Below, in pieces: positions 14,422 through 21,513 of a stretch of DNA of 22,056 bases; within the stretch, counting starts at the first letter, position 1; every line of letters begins with the position of its first letter. The DNA is from an uncultured Bacilli bacterium (GTDB lineage: Bacteria; Bacillota_I; Bacilli_A; RF39; UBA660): the NCBI GenBank assembly GCA_904502155.1, contig CAJGDV010000009.1, positions 1 through 22,056 on the forward strand, read 5' to 3'. Both the position numbers and the translations under genes were made by a program. Below the pieces are notes generated by a model, which saw only the letters and a list, made by a program, of their open reading frames with translations, ran no database searches and was not told the origin of the DNA.

Positions 14422-15012
14422 GTTATCAAAAATAATATTTTGGTTTAAAAAATAATATTGAACACCTGATACTAATGATAAAATTGTAGCAACTAATAAG
14501 AAGAAATCAGCCACTTTTAAATTGAATAATTCAAATGGTAAATTATAGAATAATGTTAAAGTAACACCAATCATTAAACAAGCTGTTTTATATTTACCAC
14601 TTTTAATTGCAGCAACAACTTTTCCTTTGCTAGCAGCTAACATTTTAATACTATTAACAACAGTATCTCTTAAAATAACAACAACTGGAACAATTGCACT
14701 AATTGTACCTGTAGAAGCTAAGATAATTAAAACTGAATTAACTAACATTTTATCAGCAATAGCATCAATAAGTTTTCCGAAATCGGTAATTAAATTATAT
14801 TTTCTTGCAATGTATCCATCTAAGAAATCAGTTAAAGAACCAATAACAAATAAAACACCAGCAATTAAATATTCTAAGTGAACAACTAGTTGTTCATTAA
14901 TATAGAAATCAGGTATATTTATTCCCATTGAATCAAAAGGGAATAAAAGAATAAATATTATAATTATTGAAATAATAATTCTTGATATTGTTAATTTATT
15001 TGGTAAATTCAT
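14413..15012 (-). CDS. pgsA: CDP-diacylglycerol-glycerol-3-phosphate 3-phosphatidyltransferase
   Basis: PgsA makes phosphatidylglycerol phosphate from CDP-diacylglycerol and glycerol-3-phosphate, the first step to phosphatidylglycerol and cardiolipin. The 199-residue membrane protein has the complete CDP-alcohol phosphotransferase motif D-G-x2-A-R-x8-G-x3-D-x3-D at Asp65, Gly66, Ala69, Arg70, Gly79, Asp83 and Asp87. Hydrophobic helices occur near 10-25, 48-62, 88-112, 135-155 and 165-190. The N-terminal NLPNKLTISRI is typical of PgsA. It lies 10 nt after the RodZ-like gene, forming the same rodZ-pgsA pair as in B. subtilis, and it ends in a strong terminator. Confidence 0.96.
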   Translation of the reverse strand: MNLPNKLTISRIIISIIIIFILLFPFDSMGINIPDFYINEQLVVHLEYLIAGVLFVIGSLTDFLDGYIARKYNLITDFGKLIDAIADKMLVNSVLIILASTGTISAIVPVVVILRDTVVNSIKMLAASKGKVVAAIKSGKYKTACLMIGVTLTLFYNLPFELFNLKVADFFLLVATILSLVSGVQYYFLNQNIIFDNKE

Positions 15013-15022
15013 TTTTCATTTC

Positions 15023-15493
15023 CTATTCTATTACATTAATATCATTTTTAGTATTTGTATCATCTTTAATAGTTTGATATAAAAAATATGATCCAACTAT
15101 TAATAAGATTAATATTAAACTCCATATGATCCGTGGTATCCACTTATTCCTTTTCTTTGGCTCCATTGTATATGGAGATATAACTTTTTTTTCTTTTTTT
15201 ACTGATTCATCTTTACCCTTTGCTTTTTTAATATCATCAAGCGAAATTTGAGATGTATAATCAAATAAATATTCATTAAATTCGTCCAACATATCATCAT
15301 AACTTAGTCCTAAGTATTTTGCATAATCACGTATAAAATTTTTTAAAGAAAAAATATCTTTTAAAGCTTTTATGTTCCCTTTTTCAACTTCTTCTATTTC
15401 TGAAGGTTTAACTTTTAAATCTTCACTTGCTTCGTCTATTGAAACGCCAATACTTTCACGAGCTTCTTTTAGTTTTTCTCCTATTTCTTTCAC
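15023..15493 (-). CDS. rodZ: RodZ-like protein: helix-turn-helix plus one membrane helix
   Basis: RodZ links the MreB cytoskeleton to the membrane and the elongation machinery. The 156-residue product has an XRE-type helix-turn-helix domain (about 3-65: IGEKLKEARESIGVSIDEAS and later LKNFIRDYAKYLGL, the RodZ signature), a Lys-rich linker, and a membrane helix (about 119-140). Only about 15 residues follow, so the extracytoplasmic beta domain of full-length RodZ is absent. The start is a GTG with GAGGAG 7 nt upstream; an ATG at 15541 lies inside RNase P RNA and must be rejected. Its place directly upstream of pgsA matches B. subtilis ymfM/rodZ. No mreB is in view. Confidence 0.82.
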   Translation of the reverse strand: MKEIGEKLKEARESIGVSIDEASEDLKVKPSEIEEVEKGNIKALKDIFSLKNFIRDYAKYLGLSYDDMLDEFNEYLFDYTSQISLDDIKKAKGKDESVKKEKKVISPYTMEPKKRNKWIPRIIWSLILILLIVGSYFLYQTIKDDTNTKNDINVIE

Positions 15494-15521
15494 GTTTGAC
15501 TCCTCACTAAAATTAAAAAAA

Positions 15522-15876
15522 AATAATATTTTATAAGCCATGTTCTGTTCCCATTACTGGGCGACAAACATCTATCTATCAGTTTCCTGATCCCAACCTT
15601 CGTTTTTATTCCTCCAGTTAAGTTCCCCTACCAAATTTGGGTTTCTCGCTCGCGGGGTTTACCACGTTCCATTTCCACCGTTTCCGGCTTACTCGTCTCT
15701 ATGGCACTTTTATACCTACTTTAATCATATCAATGACTTAGATTATTTCAGAGCCGTTAGCAAATGCTACCTAGGGTTATTTTTTCCCCTAGCACGAACA
15801 CTACAAGCATTACAGCTTGTGCGAGCATGGACTTTCCTCTATATTACTAGAATACAGCGTTTGTCAAAATATTATT
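15522..15876 (-). ncRNA. rnpB: RNase P RNA, bacterial type B
   Basis: This is the catalytic RNA that trims the 5' leader of precursor tRNAs. On the minus strand it carries the universal GAGGAAAGTCC (15829-15839), followed by ATGCTCGCAC, then AGTGCCA, then GGTAAACCC with the CGAGCGAGAAACCC and TTGGTAGGGGAAC blocks of the Bacillus-type RNA, and near the 3' end ACAGAACATGGCTTATA. The outer helix P1 can be drawn exactly: AATAATATTTT (15866-15876) pairs with AAAATATTATT (15522-15532). This gives the two ends and about 355 nt. P1 is followed by eight T residues (15514-15521), so it also acts as the terminator. The 5' end overlaps the gpsB stop codon by a few bases. The gpsB-rnpB-recU neighbourhood is that of B. 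subtilis. Confidence 0.96.
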
Positions 15877-16201
15877 TATTTTCATATATGAATTTTTCTA
15901 AGTTGGAGATTCTACGAAGTAAGTCCGCATTACTTACACCAGATAACTCTTTAGCGCCATCTTTTAAAGCTTCAAGTTGCGTTCTTAATCTTCTAACCTC
16001 TTGTTTTAATCGGATGTTGTCTTCGATAAGTTCTTTCTTTTCTGCTTCAAAATCTTGAACTATTCTATCATATTCTTCATAATCATGAATAATTACATCT
16101 AAATACTTATCAACTTCTTGTGGACGATACCCCCTTGTATCAAATTTAAATTCATGTTCAAGAATATCCTTACTTGACAATAAAATTCTATCTTGATACA
16201 T
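15872..16201 (-). CDS. gpsB: Cell division protein GpsB (DivIVA family)
   Basis: GpsB is a small cytoplasmic coiled-coil protein that docks on the membrane and shuttles PBP1 between side wall and septum. The 109-residue product has the N-terminal DivIVA-like membrane-binding part (FKFDTRGYRPQEVDKYLD, about 20-37), a coiled coil (about 40-85) and the C-terminal trimerisation motif (NADLLRRISNLEKFIY) that separates GpsB from DivIVA. I start at ATG-TAT-CAA, since AGGTGG lies 7 nt upstream; an earlier in-frame start lies before the ribosome binding site. A TATAAT box about 16 nt upstream of that site is a candidate promoter. Its known partner type, a class A PBP, is encoded nearby at 17177-20194. 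Confidence 0.93.
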   Translation of the reverse strand: MYQDRILLSSKDILEHEFKFDTRGYRPQEVDKYLDVIIHDYEEYDRIVQDFEAEKKELIEDNIRLKQEVRRLRTQLEALKDGAKELSGVSNADLLRRISNLEKFIYENK

Positions 16202-16266
16202 AACGACACCACCTCTCACATATCACTTTAATTATATAACAAATAAAGGAAATTTGCAAGTAAAAC

Positions 16267-16290
16267 AAAAAAAGAGGATATTAATCCTCT
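16267..16290 (-). terminator. Intrinsic terminator after the small frameshifted gene
   Basis: A 7-bp stem AGAGGAT/ATCCTCT (16284-16290 with 16273-16279) with a 4-nt loop, then six T residues on the minus strand. Confidence 0.75.
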
Positions 16291-16309
16291 AGTATTAATT
16301 AATACATGA

Positions 16310-16464
16310 TTATTTTGTGATTTTATAAAAATCTTTTCTTTCATTATTATTTTCTATAGCATAATTTTTAATTATTTCTTTTCTATATTATAACTATTTA
16401 ATTTAACATAAATAATATCATCTAGCATTCCATCAATAATACACTCCACATTGTATTTATTCAT
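16310..16464 (-). pseudogene. Small gene, probably frameshifted
   Basis: This unrecognised small gene explains most of the 400-nt gap between gpsB and recU. An ATG at 16462-16464 has GGTGAT 4 nt upstream. The open frame encodes 30 residues (starting MNKYNVECIIDGMLDD, ending YNIEKK) and stops at 16375-16377. If one base is added to the AAAA run just before that stop, the frame continues smoothly as EKEIIKNYAIENNNERKDF and ends at 16310-16312, giving about 51 residues, right before a good terminator. The ribosome binding site and terminator at both ends suggest a real small gene with an indel. Alternatives are a true 30-residue peptide or a sequencing error. No function can be given. Confidence 0.5.
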
Positions 16465-16596
16465 TTTATCACCATCATAACTTTAACACATTCAATATCT
16501 AATTTAAAGGACTTCGACAAAAGTAGAAAAAAGAAGTTAAAATATGACAATTTTTGAATATTTTTAAAAACTATTTAAAATTATTCGTAAATATAG

Positions 16597-16602
16597 TATA
16601 AT
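16597..16602 (+). promoter_or_regulatory. -10 box of the recU-PBP operon
   Basis: TATAAT lies 5 nt upstream of the AGGTGATG ribosome binding site. A weak TTTAAA (16574-16579) lies 17 nt further up. The upstream gap also holds TTCGACAA (16513-16520), which resembles a Spo0A box. Confidence 0.5.
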
Positions 16603-16617
16603 TAATTAGGTGATGAT

Positions 16618-17193
16618 ATGAGGTATCCTAATGGAATTGTTAGAAATAACATTAAGAATACATCATATGATAACAGAGGTATGACTTTAGAAGATGACCT
16701 TAATACAACTAATGATTATTATTTACTAAATAATATAGCATGTATTCATAAAAAACCTACTCCAATTCAAGTAGTAAAGGTGAAATATTTTAAAAAAAGT
16801 GTTATTATATATGAGGCTTTTTTTAAGAAGCCCTCAACTACTGATTATAATGGAGTTTATAAAGGAAAATATATTGACTTTGAAGCTAAAGAAACTAATC
16901 TTAATTATTTTCCCCTTTCAAATTTAAATGCTCATCAATTAAAGCATTTAAATACTATTATTGATATGGGAGGAATAAGTTTTATAATTGTTAGTTTTAA
17001 AAAGTATAAAGAAATATATTTATTGGAAACATCGCATATATTATTTTTTGTAAATAGTAACAAAAAATCTATTCCATATGAATATTTTAAAAACCATGGG
17101 TTTTTAATAAATCTTAATTATATGCCAAGAATAGATTATTTAAAAATAGTTGATTATATATTAGAGGGAGAAAGATATGAAGTTAAAAATTAA
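16618..17193 (+). CDS. recU: Holliday junction resolvase RecU
   Basis: RecU is the Gram-positive Holliday-junction endonuclease, working with RecA and RuvAB. The 191-residue product has the N-terminal YPNG and NRGMTLEDDLN segments, and the nuclease core STTDYNGVYKGKYIDFEAKE (73-92), whose acidic residues and lysine (Asp76, Asp87, Glu89, Lys91) form the active site. The C-terminal ETSHILFF and PYEYFKNHG segments are also typical. The start has AGGTGATG just upstream. The last 17 nt overlap the PBP gene, so the two are translationally coupled, as in the recU-ponA pair of B. subtilis. Confidence 0.95.
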   Translation: MRYPNGIVRNNIKNTSYDNRGMTLEDDLNTTNDYYLLNNIACIHKKPTPIQVVKVKYFKKSVIIYEAFFKKPSTTDYNGVYKGKYIDFEAKETNLNYFPLSNLNAHQLKHLNTIIDMGGISFIIVSFKKYKEIYLLETSHILFFVNSNKKSIPYEYFKNHGFLINLNYMPRIDYLKIVDYILEGERYEVKN

Positions 17194-20100
17194 GAGATTT
17201 AAGAAACTTATGATAACTCATCAACTTGAAGTAATGCTTACGGTAATAACTATTATATCAATTATTATAGCTATAGCATTTAAACTTTGGTTTTTAATAC
17301 CAACAGTAATTATATTAGCTATATTAATATTGTTAGCACCACGGTTAATGACTGCTGGTAAAACGCATTATGAAAAATTAAATTTAAAGTTTCTTAATAA
17401 AAGTAAGAAAAATAATAAGACAAAAGAAAAAGCAGTAAGAAAAAATAAAAAAGAAGTAATGACTGCTACTAAAAAAAGTGAGAAAAAAGAAGATGTTAAA
17501 ATGGTAAAAAGAAAGAAAGTTACAAATAAAGCTACAAAGAAAAAAAGTGGCAAGAAAAAAGTATTTAAAATTATACTTATGTTTTTCTTAATCTGTGTTA
17601 TTTTAGGATTTATTGCTATGGCTTTATTCTTAGCATATGTTGTAGCAAATGCTCCAAAATTTGATCCACAAAACTTATATAAATCTGAATCAACAATTAT
17701 TTATGATGTTAATGGTGGTCAAATTGCTAAAATTGGTACAGAATCAAGAGAAAAAATTACTTATGATGAAGTAGCAGATGTATTAATAGATGCTATTATA
17801 GCTACTGAGGATTCAAGATATTTCCAACATAATGGTTTTGACTTACCTCGTTTCGTTAAGGCTGCTATTGGTCAAGTATTAGGTAATTCTAGTGCTGGTG
17901 GTGCTAGTACATTAACAATGCAAATTGCTAAAAATGCTTATACTTCGACTGAAGATAGAGGATTCGAAGGAATCGTTCGTAAATTTACAGACATTTATTT
18001 ATCTATCTTTAAAATTGAAAAGAAATATACTAAACAAGAAATTTTAGAATTTTATGTTAATTCATACTATTTAGGTGGTAGTGCTTATGGTGTTGAACAA
18101 GCAAGTTTAAATTACTTTGGTAAACATGCTAAAGAATTAAATTTAAGTGAAGCTGCATTAATTGCAGGTTTATTCCAATCACCTGGGGCATATGACCCAT
18201 TTAGTAATCCAGAAAGAGCTACAGCTCGCCGTAATGTTGTATTAAAACTTATGGTTAGACATGGATATATTACACAAGAGGAAGCTGATATAGCATCAAG
18301 TATTCCTGTTGAAAAAATGTTAATTAAGAAAGGAACAGCTTCTTCAAATAAATATCAAGGATTTATTGATACAGTTGTTCAAGAAATTAAAGATGATTTA
18401 GGTAAAAACCCATATGTTGTTGCAATGGAAATTTACACAACTATGGATCCTAGAGTTCAAGATATTGTTAATAATGTTATGACTGGTGCTACATTTACTT
18501 GGGAAAATCCTGTTGTAGATGCTGGTATTACAGTTATGAATCCACAAACTGGTGCAATTGCTGGTATTGGTACAGGACGTGATACTTCTCAAGAAGGATT
18601 ATTCAATAATGCAACACAAACTAAACGTCAAATAGGTTCAACATCAAAACCACTTTATGACTATGCTCCATCAATTGAATTTAATAATACATCAACTTAT
18701 ACTTTATTAGGTGATGAACAATATACTTATTCAGATGGAACAAATATTTCAAACTATGATGGTGGATATAAAGGATTAATGACTTCTCGTGAAGCAATTG
18801 TTGACTCAAGAAATATTCCAGCCTTAAAAACATTCCAAAAATTAAATAAGAAAAATTTACTTCAAATGGTTAAAGGATTACATTTAAGTCCTGAATTAGA
18901 TTCAACAGGAACATTTATCCATGAAGCACATGCTATCGGAGGATATAATGGTGAATCACCTACTTCTGTTGGTGGTGCATATAATTCATTCGTTAATGGT
19001 GGATATTATGTAGAACCACATAGTTATACAAAAATTGTTTTCCGTGATACTAATGAAGTTTATGAACAAAAACCTGAAAAAACAAGAGTTATGAGTGAAG
19101 AAACAGCATACATGGTTTATAGTATGCTTGAAAGTACTGCGAAAATTGGTGGTATGAGAAACTTTACAAATAATATAATTAGAAAATCATTTGGTGCTAA
19201 AACAGGTACATCTAACTTTACTCAAGATATTAAAAATAAATATAATTTAGCAGGAGATGCTATTAACGATTTATGGTTAGTTGGTGTAACTGATGAATAT
19301 TCTATTAGTTTATGGTATGGTTATGAAAAAATTAATACTGATTATTATACTAGATTTGGTAATATTCAAACATTATATATGTTCTCAGCTCTTGCTAAAG
19401 ATATCTTTACAAGAGATTGTCAATTAGCTCAACCTGCTGGTGTTGTTAATGTTACAGTTGAAAGAGGAACTATTGAACCAATGCTTCCTAGTGCATACAC
19501 ACCAGATCATTTAAAAATTACTGAATTATTCAAAAAAGGAACTGAACCTACTGTAGTTTCACCTCGTTTTGAAAAATTAGAAAATGTTACTAATTTAAAA
19601 AGTTCTGCAAGCGGAAGTAGCGTTACATTAATGTGGGATCCAATTAAAACTCCTGATTTAGGAAATCCAGATTATTTACAAAAATACTATTCACAAGTAT
19701 TTACAAATCCAGGATTTATATCTCAAGAAGTTGGAAACCATTTAGCAGTAACTGGTTCACTAGGTTATGATATATATGAAAAAGATGAAGATGGAAAATT
19801 AGAATTAATTGGTTCAACTACTTCATCAACATATACATTTAATGCTAAAAATCGTGGTGAACATACTTATGTTGTTAAATCAGCATATACATCATTTAAA
19901 TCAAATCAATCTGCTGGTGTTTCTACAAGAGTTAGAACATCACATGGATCTGATGAATATTTAGAAGATGCTACAATTAGTGTTGAAAATGATACATTTA
20001 ATGCTGGTACTTATATTAACGTTCAAGATTTAGGAGATATTACTGTTAGAATCAATAATGTAAATGTTTCTAATGATGTTGTAGTTACATTCTATTCAGT

Positions 20101-20194
20101 ACCAAATAATACTAAAGGTACAAGAAGTGTTAAGTTTAAAATTCTTTATAAAGGAGAATATTATACAGCTTCTACTACATTAACATTTAAATAA
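17177..20194 (+). CDS. ponA: Class A penicillin-binding protein (PBP1, transglycosylase/transpeptidase)
   Basis: This bifunctional enzyme polymerises and cross-links peptidoglycan at the outer membrane face. The 1005-residue product has a GT51 transglycosylase domain (EDSRYFQHNGFD with catalytic Glu211; GGASTLTMQIAKN at 241-253) and a transpeptidase domain with STSK (Ser488 nucleophile, Lys491), SRN (544-546) and KTG (675-677). A fibronectin-III-like domain follows (about 770-925), then a C-terminal beta region. The N-terminus is unusual: two close hydrophobic helices (about 18-56), then a very Lys-rich linker (about 62-129), and only then the usual membrane anchor (130-157). With a cytoplasmic start this gives a hairpin plus anchor. 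It is coupled to recU and convergent with nth. Confidence 0.96.
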   Translation: MKLKIKRFKKLMITHQLEVMLTVITIISIIIAIAFKLWFLIPTVIILAILILLAPRLMTAGKTHYEKLNLKFLNKSKKNNKTKEKAVRKNKKEVMTATKKSEKKEDVKMVKRKKVTNKATKKKSGKKKVFKIILMFFLICVILGFIAMALFLAYVVANAPKFDPQNLYKSESTIIYDVNGGQIAKIGTESREKITYDEVADVLIDAIIATEDSRYFQHNGFDLPRFVKAAIGQVLGNSSAGGASTLTMQIAKNAYTSTEDRGFEGIVRKFTDIYLSIFKIEKKYTKQEILEFYVNSYYLGGSAYGVEQASLNYFGKHAKELNLSEAALIAGLFQSPGAYDPFSNPERATARRNVVLKLMVRHGYITQEEADIASSIPVEKMLIKKGTASSNKYQGFIDTVVQEIKDDLGKNPYVVAMEIYTTMDPRVQDIVNNVMTGATFTWENPVVDAGITVMNPQTGAIAGIGTGRDTSQEGLFNNATQTKRQIGSTSKPLYDYAPSIEFNNTSTYTLLGDEQYTYSDGTNISNYDGGYKGLMTSREAIVDSRNIPALKTFQKLNKKNLLQMVKGLHLSPELDSTGTFIHEAHAIGGYNGESPTSVGGAYNSFVNGGYYVEPHSYTKIVFRDTNEVYEQKPEKTRVMSEETAYMVYSMLESTAKIGGMRNFTNNIIRKSFGAKTGTSNFTQDIKNKYNLAGDAINDLWLVGVTDEYSISLWYGYEKINTDYYTRFGNIQTLYMFSALAKDIFTRDCQLAQPAGVVNVTVERGTIEPMLPSAYTPDHLKITELFKKGTEPTVVSPRFEKLENVTNLKSSASGSSVTLMWDPIKTPDLGNPDYLQKYYSQVFTNPGFISQEVGNHLAVTGSLGYDIYEKDEDGKLELIGSTTSSTYTFNAKNRGEHTYVVKSAYTSFKSNQSAGVSTRVRTSHGSDEYLEDATISVENDTFNAGTYINVQDLGDITVRINNVNVSNDVVVTFYSVPNNTKGTRSVKFKILYKGEYYTASTTLTFK

Positions 20195-20224
20195 AAAGAG
20201 TTGAAAATTAATCAACTCTTTTTT
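20193..20224. terminator. Bidirectional terminator between the PBP gene and nth
   Basis: A 12-bp stem (20193-20204 with 20212-20223) made of AAAAAGAGTTGA and its complement, with a 7-nt loop. A-run on the left and T-run on the right serve both directions. The PBP TAA and the nth TGA stops both lie in the stem. Confidence 0.9.
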
Positions 20225-20832
20225 TTGCATATATGTTTAAGTTTACATTGCTCACATAAAGGATTTTTTGCTTTACAATGATAACGACCAAATAATAAAA
20301 TTTGGTGATGTCTTTTTATCATATTATCATCTTTATATATTTCTGATAATTTTTTTTCTACTTCAAGAACGCTATCTTCATCATTTGCTAATCCTATTCT
20401 TTTACTCACACGTTCTACATGTGTATCTACGGCGATACAAGGAACATTAAACAAAATTCCTAAAACAACATTAGTTGTTTTTCTTCCAACTCCTGGAAGC
20501 GATTCTAGGTAGTCTCTATCACATGGTACAACACCATTTTTATCTTCTAATAATCTTTTACTAATTTCAATTACATTACTAGCTTTTTTATTAAAACTAC
20601 CTAGTGGCCTAATGATATTTTTTATATCTTCTATGTCAGCATTTTTTAAATCTTCTAAAGAAGGATATTTTGTATATAATATTTTCCCTACTTCATTTAC
20701 TCTTTTATCTGTTGTTTGGGCACTAAGCATTACTGATATTAATAATTCGTAATCTTTATTATAATCTAATTCACTAACAGGATTTAAAAATAGTTCATCT
20801 AAATATTTATTGATAGATCCAATCAGATTCAT
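20212..20832 (-). CDS. nth: Endonuclease III
   Basis: Nth is a DNA glycosylase/AP lyase that removes oxidised pyrimidines. The 206-residue product has the helix-hairpin-helix LPGVGRKTTNVVLG with catalytic Lys118, the catalytic Asp136 in VDTHVERVSKRIGL, LSAQTTDKRVNEV near the N-terminus, and the 4Fe-4S loop Cys186-x6-Cys193-x2-Cys196-x5-Cys202. The start overlaps the 3' end of dnaD by 26 nt. The GAGG site is only 3-5 nt from this ATG, and a TTG directly before it is an alternative. It is the only gene in the window that ends in TGA. The dnaD-nth pair matches B. subtilis; ypoC, which follows there, is absent. Confidence 0.96.
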   Translation of the reverse strand: MNLIGSINKYLDELFLNPVSELDYNKDYELLISVMLSAQTTDKRVNEVGKILYTKYPSLEDLKNADIEDIKNIIRPLGSFNKKASNVIEISKRLLEDKNGVVPCDRDYLESLPGVGRKTTNVVLGILFNVPCIAVDTHVERVSKRIGLANDEDSVLEVEKKLSEIYKDDNMIKRHHQILLFGRYHCKAKNPLCEQCKLKHICKKKS

Positions 20833-21448
20833 CAACCTCTATAAATGGTATTTCATCCTCTTTTGGATTAGATTGTTTTCCTTTATTAATATCTTCTTCT
20901 GTTTTAAAACCTTGCTTATCCCAATTATCTAATACTGTATCAATATATGTTAAGCTGTATTCTCCATTATATTCTGCTTCTTTAAGACCAGCCATAAGAA
21001 ATGAATCTTCATATCCAGCTTGTTTCCAAGCTGTGATAATATGTTTTTCACGTCCTATTAATTCCCTTTTAAATACTTTTTCAAATTCTTTTACGATATC
21101 TATTTTTTCTACTTTTTCTTCTTCTTCCTCAATAATTAAATAAGTCAATTTTTTATAAAATAAATTTAGATTTATCATTTCTTTAACGTCATCATTATTT
21201 TTAGTAATATCTAAACTTATAATTTCTTTTTCATCTAAATCATTTATTATTTTAATAATTTCTTTTGGTTTCTTATTTAATTCTTTACTAAATTTACTAA
21301 TATCAAATTCTAGATTATCCAAATTTAATAAATAGATTAAAAAATATAATTGTTCATAATCTAAATTTAATTTAGAATAATTATAAAATAGTAATCCGGG
21401 TACATTTAAATCTTTTGTTTTTATTAAATCCATTACCTTGTTAAACAT
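20807..21448 (-). CDS. dnaD: DNA replication initiation protein DnaD
   Basis: DnaD acts in Gram-positive primosome assembly, remodelling DNA and helping load the DnaC helicase at oriC and at stalled forks. The 213-residue product has a winged-helix N-terminal domain (about 1-100, with VPGLLFYNYSKLNLDYEQL) and the DnaB2/DnaD C-terminal domain (about 118-178), whose FEKVFKRELIGREKHII start and YIDTVLDNWDKQG end are the family signature. An acidic tail ends in DWIYQ. I start at ATG with AGGTGAT 4 nt upstream; a GTG three codons earlier is part of that site. A TATAAT box (21466-21471) lies 6 nt upstream of it. Confidence 0.94.
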   Translation of the reverse strand: MFNKVMDLIKTKDLNVPGLLFYNYSKLNLDYEQLYFLIYLLNLDNLEFDISKFSKELNKKPKEIIKIINDLDEKEIISLDITKNNDDVKEMINLNLFYKKLTYLIIEEEEEKVEKIDIVKEFEKVFKRELIGREKHIITAWKQAGYEDSFLMAGLKEAEYNGEYSLTYIDTVLDNWDKQGFKTEEDINKGKQSNPKEDEIPFIEVDESDWIYQ

Positions 21449-21465
21449 ATATATCACCTACCAAC

Positions 21466-21471
21466 ATTATA
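21466..21471 (-). promoter_or_regulatory. -10 box of the dnaD-nth operon
   Basis: TATAAT on the minus strand, 6 nt upstream of AGGTGAT (21453-21459). There is no TG extension and no good -35 at the usual distance. Confidence 0.5.
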
Positions 21472-21483
21472 TATGAAAAGGTC

Positions 21484-21513
21484 AAAAAAAGAAACACTTT
21501 AAAGGTGTTTCTT
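21484..21513 (-). terminator. Intrinsic terminator of the interrupted surface-protein gene
   Basis: A 9-bp stem (21505-21513 with 21489-21497) with a 7-nt loop, then seven T residues on the minus strand. The TAA stop at 21512-21514 begins inside the stem. Confidence 0.8.

Noticed and set aside
15494..15541. ATG at 15541 as the start of the RodZ-like gene
   Set aside because: It lies inside the conserved 3' end of RNase P RNA (CATGGCTTATA); a GTG at 15493 has a proper ribosome binding site and gives the family's normal N-terminus.
16292..16305. 14-nt palindrome GTATTAATTAATAC as an operator
   Set aside because: It is A+T-only except for its ends and lies beside a terminator in an A+T-rich gap, so chance is the simpler explanation.
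17368..17553. Minus-strand Phe-rich open frame opposite the Lys-rich PBP linker
   Set aside because: It is the complement of poly-Lys codons and has no ribosome binding site.
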